A program made the position numbers and the translations under genes. Under the pieces are notes generated by a model. That model was not told where the DNA came from, ran no database searches, and saw nothing but the letters and a program-made list of their open reading frames with translations. From Planctomycetota bacterium (GTDB lineage: Bacteria; Planctomycetota; UBA1135; GCA-002748355), in NCBI GenBank assembly GCA_020638795.1, contig JACKHW010000013.1:1-64000 (forward strand): a stretch of DNA of 64,000 bases, written 5' to 3'. Below, piece after piece: positions 54,664-62,975 of the stretch; the stretch's first letter is position 1, and every line of letters starts with the position of its first letter.

Positions 54664-57600
54664 TCAGCGCCCGTTCTGAAACGAGGAGGTTGCCACGATC
54701 GCGTGCACGAGGTCGCGAAGACCACGCCCCTGCGAGGTGACGCGCTCGAGTATAGCGGCGACCTCCTGGTCATCGGCAAACGTAACGTCACGACCGTGGG
54801 CCCAGGCGAAGAGATTTCGCGTGAGCCCGCGCAGGACTTCGTCCTTCTTGACCGCGAGGAGCCAGGCCTTGAGCTGCGCGACGCCGTCGATGTCGGTGCC
54901 ATCGGGCAGAGTCGTCGTCGCGTCGATGTCTTGCCCCTTGCGCTGCGGTTCGAAGAGCCCAACGGCGTTGAAACGCTCGAACGCGATGCCGTACGGGTCC
55001 AGCCCCTTGTGACAATCGCGGCAGGAGTCGCTGTCGCGGTGTCGCTCGATCTTCTGCTTGAGCGTGAGTTTGTCGAAGTCCGGAGCCGTCTTGTCGAGCT
55101 CCGGCACGTTCGGTGGTGGTGGCGGCGGTGGGTCGTCGAGGAGCTGCTTGCGCAACCAGACAGCGCGCTTGATCGGATGCGGCTCGAGCCCGTCCGAGTG
55201 CCCGGTCAGGAACGAACCGTGCGACAGCAGTCCGCCGCGCCCGCTACCTTCCGGGAGTTCGACGCGGCGGAACGCGACGCCGCGCACACCAGGGATCCCG
55301 TAGAAGCGTGCGAGATTCTCGTTGAGCATCGTGAAGTCGGCGTCGATCAGCGTGTCGACGGGTGCGTTCGTGCGTAGCACTTCGTGCACGAACAGATACG
55401 TCTCCTCGAGCATGTCGCGCTTGACGAAGCGCGTGAATCGCGGGAAAGCCGTCGGATCGACCGTCATCTGCTCGAAGCGATCGAGCCGAAGCCACTCGTG
55501 CACGAAGGTGCGCAGAAAACGATCGACCTTGGGAGCGTCCAGCATCCGATCGACTTCGGCGTCGAGCGAAGTCCGCAAGGCGCCACTCTGTGCGAGTTCG
55601 AGTAGACGCTCGTCCGGTGGTGAGTTCCACAAGAAGTACGACAAGCGCGACGCGAGGGCCTGATCGCTCGAGTCGGATTCCGATTCACTGAGTGGATCGA
55701 CGAGGAACAAGAAGCTCGGCGACGTCAGCGCAGCGATGAGGACTTCGCGAATGGCGTCTTCGTTGGTCTCGACCGTCGGTCGAACGCGAGACCAAAACGT
55801 GAAGTACCGATCGAGTTCGTCGGTGCCCACGCTACGCCGGAACGCGCGCTCCAAGAAGCGCGCGATCACGCGCCCTGAGTAGTCGCCCTCCGTCTCGTCC
55901 GAGCCACGCTCGAGAAAGATCCTCATGTGCGATCGCGGCGGCCAAAGCTCGTGATAGGGCGCTTCGAACTCGATCGATTCGACAAGCAAGGGAGGCCCGG
56001 TTTCGTCGCGCGTCGGAACGAGTGTGTCATTCCAGAGCCCGAGCAACATGAAGCCGGACAGCGGCTCGGTATCTCCGGACTCCGGTTCCGGGATCGGCAG
56101 GTTTTCGAGTCGACCGCGGAACTCGTACGTCTCGGCATGGCCCAGAGGCGCGTCGACTGTTTTCGGTTCGTCGAACGTCGCGTAGTCCATGCCGTCGTCG
56201 GTACGTGTCCCGACGTATGCGCGAATCGAAGGTGCTGCGTCCTGGACCTTCGTCGTCAGTTCGGCCACATCGGCTTCGAGTCTTCGAACGAGCGCATTCG
56301 TTGCGGGTAGCTTCGTGACGACGAGCGCCCGGAAACCTGTGAAGAACGGTCCACCGACCTCGAGCACTTGCGTGCCGCGTCGCATCCCCGCGGCGCAAAC
56401 ACTCGTGACCATGGTGGGAATGCATCCACTCTCGTCGACGGCCAACGGACTGTATCCCGGGCTCAGGTCGAGCATCGGCGCACACGGCACGCGCGGGGCC
56501 GCGAGGCGTGCGGGCGGCACTGGCCTCACATCGTGCGTCGCGCCGAGCGCCGTTACGCGAATCTGTGGCATCTGCGCTGATTGCACGACGCGATGCACGA
56601 CATCGATTTGATAGAAGCCGTCCTCGGGCACGGCGATTCGGAACTTCGCGCTTGCCGGCAGCGGAACGTTCTTCGGTCGCAGGTACTCGCCTTCGAGCAC
56701 GAGGTTCGTGGGTTTCTCGGCGTCCCCTGCTGGCAGGACGATCGAATGTTCGCTGACGACGATGCGCGCGGAGTCGCCCAGCAGCGCGTCGTCGAGGTGA
56801 ACGAAGTCCTCTTTCGCATCGAGCGCGACAAGGAGCTGCTTTCGGAGCGGAGGGATGTAGCCACGAGATGCGCGCACGCGCATGACGAAGTCACCGTGCC
56901 GAGGGAAGACACGCTGCATCTCGAGCTTGACGTTGGGGGAAGGGCCCTGCCAAGCACCCGGCGCGATCTCGATGTGCGGCACTGCCGAGAACAGGACGAT
57001 GCCTTCGTCGACGACCTGGAACCGTTCGCGATCCGAGCCGCGCAGCCCGATGCTCATCTTGCGGCGGATCGCGTCCTGTTTCTTCTTCGAGAGGCTCGCG
57101 TGGTCGCCCAAGAGTTCGATCGCGAAATCGTTCGTGCCGAGAGGGACCGACTGATATCCGCCGGTCCGTGCTGCGACTTTGCCCTTGCCGATGCCGGTCC
57201 CGAAGTCGACTCGGTAGCGCGTGACTTCGGGGCGCTCCGCGGGAGCGATCGCTCGGTCGAGGGCTTCCCGTGCAATCTGGCGAAACGTCTCCAGATGCAG
57301 CGACGACGCGAGCAGCGTGGCTCCGTCGTTGGAGAAGCCGCGCTTCGACTTGCCGTCCTCCGGCAGGGTTCGACCGAAATCGATGTCGAGCTCGAGCAGG
57401 TCCCGTAGCGAGTTCGCGTACTGGGCGCGCGTCAGTCGACGAAGCACGGCGGGTGCGTGTCGTCGCCGATGCTCCGCGGCCGCGTCGAGGGAATCGCGGA
57501 GCCAGCCCACGAGTGTGCGGCGGTCTTCCTCGGAAAGCTGCCGCGAGCGTTCGGGCGGCATCTCGCCGCTCTCGATCATTTCGAGCGCGTGATGCCAGGT

Positions 57601-57879
57601 ATCGGCGTCGTTCCCGCTCGCGATGTCGGGGTCGAGCGTATCGAGTCGGACGTCGCCCTTCTGCCGCTTCTCGCCGTGGCACTTGTAGCAGGTACGGGCG
57701 AGGATCGGCTGCACCGACGAGGCGAACGTCTCGCCGCGAGAAGTTTCACGATTCGGCGATTCTGCCCGTGCCGTCGTCTGTGGCGCAGCGAGGCCCGCCG
57801 AGCCAATGCAAGTGACGGCCAATAGCGAGACCGTGAACCGTCTCGACCGTCGAAAGTCCGGCCTGCGAAATCGGCTCAT
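54664..57879 (-). CDS. Cytochrome c-like DUF1587/DUF1592/DUF1588/DUF1585/DUF1595 protein
   Basis: 1071 residues from ATG 57879, where a signal peptide (RRSRRFTVSLLAVTCIGSAG) begins; the longer frame to 58071 would remove this fit. Near residue 65 a cytochrome-c-like haem motif, CYKCH, lies in ILARTCYKCHGEKRQKG. Then the DUF1587 block (LRRLTRAQYANSLRDLL), a long beta-rich centre, DUF1595/1592/1588 blocks (RAFRRSVGTDELDRYFTFW, AREDLVDPLSE-type, SRLSYFLWNSPPDERLLELA) and DUF1585 (SCRDCHKGLDPYGIAFERFN). Such proteins pair with DUF1552 proteins. Likely periplasmic redox or polysaccharide-associated; no direct evidence of substrate. Confidence 0.9.
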   Translation of the reverse strand: MSRFRRPDFRRSRRFTVSLLAVTCIGSAGLAAPQTTARAESPNRETSRGETFASSVQPILARTCYKCHGEKRQKGDVRLDTLDPDIASGNDADTWHHALEMIESGEMPPERSRQLSEEDRRTLVGWLRDSLDAAAEHRRRHAPAVLRRLTRAQYANSLRDLLELDIDFGRTLPEDGKSKRGFSNDGATLLASSLHLETFRQIAREALDRAIAPAERPEVTRYRVDFGTGIGKGKVAARTGGYQSVPLGTNDFAIELLGDHASLSKKKQDAIRRKMSIGLRGSDRERFQVVDEGIVLFSAVPHIEIAPGAWQGPSPNVKLEMQRVFPRHGDFVMRVRASRGYIPPLRKQLLVALDAKEDFVHLDDALLGDSARIVVSEHSIVLPAGDAEKPTNLVLEGEYLRPKNVPLPASAKFRIAVPEDGFYQIDVVHRVVQSAQMPQIRVTALGATHDVRPVPPARLAAPRVPCAPMLDLSPGYSPLAVDESGCIPTMVTSVCAAGMRRGTQVLEVGGPFFTGFRALVVTKLPATNALVRRLEADVAELTTKVQDAAPSIRAYVGTRTDDGMDYATFDEPKTVDAPLGHAETYEFRGRLENLPIPEPESGDTEPLSGFMLLGLWNDTLVPTRDETGPPLLVESIEFEAPYHELWPPRSHMRIFLERGSDETEGDYSGRVIARFLERAFRRSVGTDELDRYFTFWSRVRPTVETNEDAIREVLIAALTSPSFLFLVDPLSESESDSSDQALASRLSYFLWNSPPDERLLELAQSGALRTSLDAEVDRMLDAPKVDRFLRTFVHEWLRLDRFEQMTVDPTAFPRFTRFVKRDMLEETYLFVHEVLRTNAPVDTLIDADFTMLNENLARFYGIPGVRGVAFRRVELPEGSGRGGLLSHGSFLTGHSDGLEPHPIKRAVWLRKQLLDDPPPPPPPNVPELDKTAPDFDKLTLKQKIERHRDSDSCRDCHKGLDPYGIAFERFNAVGLFEPQRKGQDIDATTTLPDGTDIDGVAQLKAWLLAVKKDEVLRGLTRNLFAWAHGRDVTFADDQEVAAILERVTSQGRGLRDLVHAIVATSSFQNGR

Positions 57880-58037
57880 CTTGTTAAGATTTGGCAAAGG
57901 TAGACGTGGTTTAGTGCTGAGATCGTTTGGCGGCGACCGTGCGTCGTGCGCCGTCAAGAATCCGCGTGCCGATCCTAACGTCCGCGAGTCGTCCGTGCCT
58001 CGAGGGTGTCGATTCTGCCCTCTCCTGGAGTCCGTCC

Positions 58038-60416
58038 ATGCTTCGAACCGTCCGTGGAGTGCTCGCTGCACTCGTCGTCGCCGCCAGCCTGTCGGCGCAA
58101 AAGCCCGAGCTCTACGACCTCGACGTCGTACGGGACATCAAACTCACTTTCAGTCAGACGAACTACTGGCAGCTGTTGACCCAGAACAAGGCGTCCAACA
58201 CGAACATCCCCGCGACGATGGAGATGTCGGGGGAGACGCTGCAGCAAGTGGGCGTGCGGTTCCGCGGCAACACCTCGTACAGCCAGCTGCCGGCCGGATC
58301 GGAAAAGAAGAGCTTCAACATCGAAACCGACTGGTCGATCCCTTCGCAGAAGATCTTCGGCTACACGAGCCTCAACCTGAACAACGGCTTCCACGATCCG
58401 ACGTTCGTGCGCGAAGTCATCATGTATCAGATCATGCGGCGCTACGGCGCGGCACCCAAAGCCAACTTCGTCCGGCTGTGGATCAACAACGTCTACTGGG
58501 GCATCTACATCAACGTCGAGCAACCGGGCAAGGACTTCACCGACGAGAACTGGAAGACCGGTGACGGCAATCGGTATCGAGGTTTTCGCAGCGGCGGTTT
58601 CGGGCGACTCGACGATTGTGCGCTCGTCGACTTGGGGGACAACATCGCGTCCTACCAGAGCGCGTATCAGTTCAAGAAGGGCGACGGAACCGATCTCCTC
58701 AACCTCGTCAAGGTGATGAACCGGACGCCGACCGCGCAGCTCCAAGACGAACTCTCCAAGGTTTGGAGCCTGGATCATGCTTACTGGTACATGATCGTGA
58801 TGAACGTCATGATGCAGTCCGACAGCTACATCGGTTCGGGTAAGGACCACTTCTTGTACGCGGACGATTGGCACGGACTCTTCTACATGTTCCCGTTCGA
58901 CCTCAACGAAGGGTTGTCGGCCGAAGGCGATCAGACGGCGCTGAGCCCGTTCTACAACTCGACCAACGTGCGACGGCCTGCGCTCAGTCGCACGCTCACG
59001 TTCGCGGATTGGCGCGCTCGTTACGTCGCGCACTACCGGACGGTCGTCGAAGAGAGCCAGTCGTGGGCGGCGATCGGCCCGCTCGTGACGAAGTACCAGA
59101 ACCTGATCCGCGCCGACGTCGCGGCCGACACGAAGAAGATCTACACGACGCAGATGTTCACCGACAACGTGACGCAGAGCGTCGTTTTCGGGCGGACGAC
59201 GATTCGTGGAATCAAGCCTTCGATCGATGCTCGCACCACCTACCTGCAAGGTCAGAGCGAACTCTGGGCAACCCAAGCGCAACTCGGTGCATTGCAGCAC
59301 ACCCCGGTGAGCCCGTCGGCGCAGGACACTGTGTGGGTCACGGTGAGTGCGAGCGGCGCGGCCCAAGTCAAACTGTGGTGGCGCGTGAGGGGACGGTTCA
59401 CGTCGACGCAGATGTTCGACGATGGCGCGCATCAGGACGGCGCGGCGAATGACGGTGTCTATGGCGCATCGATCGCACCGCAGGCCGCGGGCAGCACGGT
59501 CGAGTACTACGTCGAAGGTCTGACTGCAGCGCAGGTCGCACGCTACTTGCCGCGCTCGGCCGAATGGAACGCGCCGTCGTACGAAGTACGCTTCCCGAGT
59601 GGCACGAGCCCCGTGCGGATCAACGAGTTCATGGCCTCCAACTCCAAGACCATCGTCGACGAGAAGCAGCAGTACGACGACTGGCTCGAGCTCTACAACG
59701 ATTCGGCAACAGCCGTCGACGTGGGCGGACACTACTTGTCCGACGATCCGACGCGCCCGACCAAGTACCAGATTCCGGCCAGTACGGTGATTCCGGCGTT
59801 CAAGACGATCCTCATTTGGTGTGACGAGGACGGAACCCAGGGACCGTTGCACGCGAACTTCAAGCTGTCGGCCTCCGGTGAAGACATCTACTTCTTCGCG
59901 CCGAATGGGACGACGTTGCTCGATTCGATCCAGTTCGGCCTGCAATACACGGACGTGTCGACGGGTCGTCTGGTGGACGGCAAAGCGCCCTACGTGACGT
60001 TCCTCGATCCGTCCCCGACGACGGCGAACAAGCTCACGACCGGGCACCGACGCTACTCGGCTCTCGATCCGGCGACGCACCCGATCGAAATCGCGGGTGT
60101 CGGCTCACCGAAGATCGCGGGCACGTTGTCGTGGAGCTTGTCGAGCGGACCGGCGTCGAGCGTGTTCGCGCTCTTCCTCACGGGGGCCGGCGGCAACGTC
60201 CCGGTCGATGCCTTCGGGCTGTCGCTGCTCGTTGCGGATCCGATGTTCTTCGTGCTCGTCTTGCCGAGCGATGCGAGCGGAGCCGGCACGCTGAGCATTC
60301 CCGTGCCGGACGACACGGCCCTCGTCGGGGCTCACCTGTTCGGGCAGGCGTTCTCGCCGGTCGGGTCGGGTTGGAGAGCCTCAAACGCGATCGAGAGTGT
60401 CTTGGGGCCGAAATGA
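58038..60416 (+). CDS. CotH kinase-family secreted protein with lamin-tail domain and shared C-terminal module
   Basis: 792 residues from ATG 58038 with a signal peptide (MLRTVRGVLAALVVAASLSA). Residues about 25-400 are a CotH-type atypical kinase domain (VRFRGNTSYSQL, KKSFNIETDW, YTSLNLNNGFHDPTFVREV, WGIYINVEQPGKDF, and DHFLYADDWHGLFYMFPFDL). Residues about 535-660 form a lamin-tail (LTD) domain: VRINEFMASNSKTIVDEKQQ, then YDDWLELYND, VGGHYLSDDP. The end is the recurring module (GTLSIPVPDDTALVGAHLFG). CotH phosphorylates a coat protein in Bacillus; secreted planctomycete CotH substrates are unknown. First gene of an overlapping four-gene unit. Confidence 0.9.
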   Translation: MLRTVRGVLAALVVAASLSAQKPELYDLDVVRDIKLTFSQTNYWQLLTQNKASNTNIPATMEMSGETLQQVGVRFRGNTSYSQLPAGSEKKSFNIETDWSIPSQKIFGYTSLNLNNGFHDPTFVREVIMYQIMRRYGAAPKANFVRLWINNVYWGIYINVEQPGKDFTDENWKTGDGNRYRGFRSGGFGRLDDCALVDLGDNIASYQSAYQFKKGDGTDLLNLVKVMNRTPTAQLQDELSKVWSLDHAYWYMIVMNVMMQSDSYIGSGKDHFLYADDWHGLFYMFPFDLNEGLSAEGDQTALSPFYNSTNVRRPALSRTLTFADWRARYVAHYRTVVEESQSWAAIGPLVTKYQNLIRADVAADTKKIYTTQMFTDNVTQSVVFGRTTIRGIKPSIDARTTYLQGQSELWATQAQLGALQHTPVSPSAQDTVWVTVSASGAAQVKLWWRVRGRFTSTQMFDDGAHQDGAANDGVYGASIAPQAAGSTVEYYVEGLTAAQVARYLPRSAEWNAPSYEVRFPSGTSPVRINEFMASNSKTIVDEKQQYDDWLELYNDSATAVDVGGHYLSDDPTRPTKYQIPASTVIPAFKTILIWCDEDGTQGPLHANFKLSASGEDIYFFAPNGTTLLDSIQFGLQYTDVSTGRLVDGKAPYVTFLDPSPTTANKLTTGHRRYSALDPATHPIEIAGVGSPKIAGTLSWSLSSGPASSVFALFLTGAGGNVPVDAFGLSLLVADPMFFVLVLPSDASGAGTLSIPVPDDTALVGAHLFGQAFSPVGSGWRASNAIESVLGPK

Positions 60417-61147
60417 CGCTGCGGCAGCGACAGCCTGTCGTTCTCCAGCCGGCCCCCGCGGGCCGTCATGAGGCGAAGTACGTCGTCACCGACGAGGTCG
60501 CGAATCTGATTCGCGACTTCGCATATCCGTGGGTGTTGCCGGATGCGCACGTGCGCGGACCACGCAGCAGCTACGTGATCCGCAGCGTCTACCTCGACAG
60601 TCCCGACTATCGGCTCTATCGATCGACGATCGATGGGCTCGCTCAGCGCTACAAATTGCGGATTCGGCGGTACGCGGGCGGATCGAACTACTTCCTCGAA
60701 GTCAAGCGGAAGGACCGTGACCTGATCCTCAAGAGTCGGCGCGAGCTTCCCGCGAAGAGTCTCGCCGAAGTCGTTGATTGGCTCGCTCGCGCGCCACTCG
60801 ACGATTCGGACTTCGTCGAACGGACCAACCGGATCATCGCTCAGCCGGTTCTCGACATCGCGTACGAGCGACAAGCCTTCGTCGGTGCGTATCACCTCGG
60901 TACGCGCCTGACCTTCGATCGAGACTTGCGCTACGCGGCGGTCGATGATCTCGACACACCTGACGACGACAAGGAATGGAAGTCGACCGGCATCGATGGC
61001 GTCGTCGTGGAACTGAAATTCTTCCGTGGAATGCCGGGTTGGATGCAGGAGATCGTCCGCCGCTTCGGCCTGAAACGCGTTTCGTTCAGCAAGTATTGTT
61101 TGTCAGTGCAGGCTCGCCGGAGAGAATCGCCGCTACCGCTCCGCTGA
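60413..61147 (+). CDS. VTC-domain polyphosphate polymerase-like protein
   Basis: 244 residues. The ATG at 60413 overlaps the CotH stop as ATGA and matches the N-terminus better than earlier in-frame starts. It is a triphosphate-tunnel VTC domain with basic and acidic tunnel residues: RHEAKYVVTDEV, RSVYLDSPDYRLYR, KLRIRRYAG, FLEVKRKDRDLILKSR, RLTFDRDLRY, VVELKF and FSKYCL. Yeast Vtc4-type enzymes build polyphosphate from ATP; bacterial VTC proteins are often encoded beside CotH and DUF4956 genes. Cytoplasmic; the following DUF4956 protein may place it at the membrane. Confidence 0.9.
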   Translation: MTLRQRQPVVLQPAPAGRHEAKYVVTDEVANLIRDFAYPWVLPDAHVRGPRSSYVIRSVYLDSPDYRLYRSTIDGLAQRYKLRIRRYAGGSNYFLEVKRKDRDLILKSRRELPAKSLAEVVDWLARAPLDDSDFVERTNRIIAQPVLDIAYERQAFVGAYHLGTRLTFDRDLRYAAVDDLDTPDDDKEWKSTGIDGVVVELKFFRGMPGWMQEIVRRFGLKRVSFSKYCLSVQARRRESPLPLR

Positions 61148-61152
61148 ATGCG

Positions 61153-61842
61153 ATGCTCCAAAGCCCCTTCGATTCGCTACTCGACTATCGAGACGTGGAG
61201 GGCCTCGATGTCGAGGCCCTCGTGCTGACCGTCTTGTCGTCCGCCGTCCTCGGACAGGTCGTGGCCTGGGTGTACGGACGCGTCCAACGCGGCCCGACCT
61301 ACTCTCCCGTACTCGCGCAATCGCTCGTCGTGCTCTGCATGGTCATTGCGCTCGTCATGCTGGCGATCGGCAATTCCTTGGCGCGTGCCTTCGGCTTGTT
61401 CGGCGCTTTGGCACTGATTCGCTTCCGAACGCCCGTCAAGGACACCCGCGATACGGTGTTCCTGTTCTATGCGGTCGTGATCGGAATCCTCGTCGGGGCG
61501 CAGAGCTTCCTCGCAGCCGCGCTCGGGACCGTTCTCGTGGGGCTCGTGATCCTCTGGTTGTCCTTGTCGGCCTTCGGGGAAGTGCGCGGCACGGATGGCC
61601 TGCTTCGTTTCCGCTGCCCTGCTGGCAGCCCGGGCGAACAAGAGGTGTTGGCCGTCTTGAAGCGGTTCTGTCGAACGGTCGGCCTGCTTCACATGCGCGG
61701 TGAAGGGGATTCGAGCGAGTATGCGTACGAGATAGGTCTGCGAAATCCGGCTTCGACGTCCAAGTTGTTGACGGAGGTTCGGGCGATCGACGACGTCAGC
61801 AACGTGTCGTTCCTTTCGCAGCGTGAGGACTTGGCGCCATGA
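61153..61842 (+). CDS. DUF4956 membrane protein
   Basis: 229 residues from ATG 61153, five bases after the VTC stop. There are about four hydrophobic helices (ALVLTVLSSAVLGQVVAWVY, LVVLCMVIALVMLAIGNSLA, VFLFYAVVIGILVGAQSFLA, VGLVILWLSLSAFG). The family hallmark FGALALIRFRTPVKDTRDTV sits between the second and third. The C-terminal soluble part is short and alpha/beta. DUF4956 genes neighbour VTC and CotH genes in many bacteria; a role in polyphosphate handling is inferred from that, not shown. Confidence 0.9.
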   Translation: MLQSPFDSLLDYRDVEGLDVEALVLTVLSSAVLGQVVAWVYGRVQRGPTYSPVLAQSLVVLCMVIALVMLAIGNSLARAFGLFGALALIRFRTPVKDTRDTVFLFYAVVIGILVGAQSFLAAALGTVLVGLVILWLSLSAFGEVRGTDGLLRFRCPAGSPGEQEVLAVLKRFCRTVGLLHMRGEGDSSEYAYEIGLRNPASTSKLLTEVRAIDDVSNVSFLSQREDLAP

Positions 61843-62951
61843 CTCACGGGGTTCGTCGTGTCGTGGGCTTCGGTGTGTGGTTCGCCGCTCTCGTCGTCTG
61901 CGTGATTCTGTGGACACGGCGGCAGGGCCCGGCTGCGTTTCCGTGCGTCATCGAAGATGCCAGGCAACGAGTCGCCTTTGCCGCGAACGGCTACGTCGGG
62001 CAGGTCCTCGTCGATGTCCACGGAGTCGTCGATGCCGGAACTCCGATCGCGATGCTGGAAGAGTCCGGACTCGAACTCGAACTTCGTGCTGCCCAGCGCG
62101 AACTGGATCGGCTGCGTGCAGAGTTCGAACGCGAGGAGTCACGTGTCCGAGAAGCCGCGGCGTCGATGCCGAGCGAACACGCACAAGATCTCCGCCGACT
62201 CGAGCGCGACGTCGAGAGTGCGCAGCTCGACCTGCTGAAGGGGCTCGCCGACCAAGAAGAGGATCGGATCCTCTTGAACGGACTCGAGCTCCAGCTCGCG
62301 CGCAGCTCGAGCCTCGCCAAGGAGAACCTCGGCGCACAGGCCAGGTTGGACGATGACCGAACGAGGCGCGATGCGACCCGTCGGAGGATCGAGGAACGCG
62401 AGGCGACGCTGCAGGCGATGCGACAGCACGTCGAGAGCGCGAAGTCTCGGCTCGATACGGCGCGATCGACAGGCGTGAAGGTCGACGAAAAGGTGCTGCT
62501 CCGCCCGTTCCACTTCGCGATCCTCGTGCACGAGGCCCGCATCACGGACATCGAGCGACGTTGCGCCCAGCTCACGCTCCGTGCTCCACGTCGCGCGCGC
62601 GTCGCTCGAATATTGGCGCGAGCCGGAGAGTTCGTGTCCGCAGGGTCACCGATCGTCGAACTCGTCGATGTCGATACCCTGCACGCGGTGGGCTATGTCT
62701 CGCCCGCGCGGTCCGGTGAGTTCGCGCCGGGGCGGCGCGTGACGTTGATCGCACGCGCCGATGCGCGATCGCCGAGCCCGATCCAACGTGGGACCGCCGT
62801 CGTCGTCACGAGCGGTGTTGCCGTGGAGGTGCTACCGGAGCGCTTGTGGCTCGAAGCTGGTCAACCGCGGTACGGCGTTCCGATACGCTTCGAGCTCGAG
62901 GGCGCCACCGGGTGGATTCCAGGGCAGACCTGCGACATCCACACTCGGTGA
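61839..62951 (+). CDS. HlyD-type periplasmic adaptor / membrane fusion protein
   Basis: 370 residues, overlapping the DUF4956 stop as ATGA. One N-terminal membrane segment (VVGFGVWFAALVVCVILW) is followed by a lipoyl-like half (RQRVAFAANGYVGQVLVDVH, VDAGTPIAMLEES), a long coiled-coil hairpin (about 85-215), the second lipoyl half (RARVARILARAGEFVSAGSP) and a beta-barrel end. It has the usual layout of adaptors that link an inner-membrane pump to an outer-membrane channel, though no ABC or RND transporter is in the unit. It may bridge the membrane for the CotH/VTC system. Ends 24 bases from the convergent PEP-binding gene. Confidence 0.85.
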   Translation: MTHGVRRVVGFGVWFAALVVCVILWTRRQGPAAFPCVIEDARQRVAFAANGYVGQVLVDVHGVVDAGTPIAMLEESGLELELRAAQRELDRLRAEFEREESRVREAAASMPSEHAQDLRRLERDVESAQLDLLKGLADQEEDRILLNGLELQLARSSSLAKENLGAQARLDDDRTRRDATRRRIEEREATLQAMRQHVESAKSRLDTARSTGVKVDEKVLLRPFHFAILVHEARITDIERRCAQLTLRAPRRARVARILARAGEFVSAGSPIVELVDVDTLHAVGYVSPARSGEFAPGRRVTLIARADARSPSPIQRGTAVVVTSGVAVEVLPERLWLEAGQPRYGVPIRFELEGATGWIPGQTCDIHTR

Positions 62952-62975
62952 GCCGTGCGCTTGGCGCGGACGAGT

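Noticed and set aside
57975..60080. Long minus-strand frame opposite the CotH gene
   Set aside because: Shadow of the CotH coding sequence; Arg/Val/Glu-rich composition and no motif.
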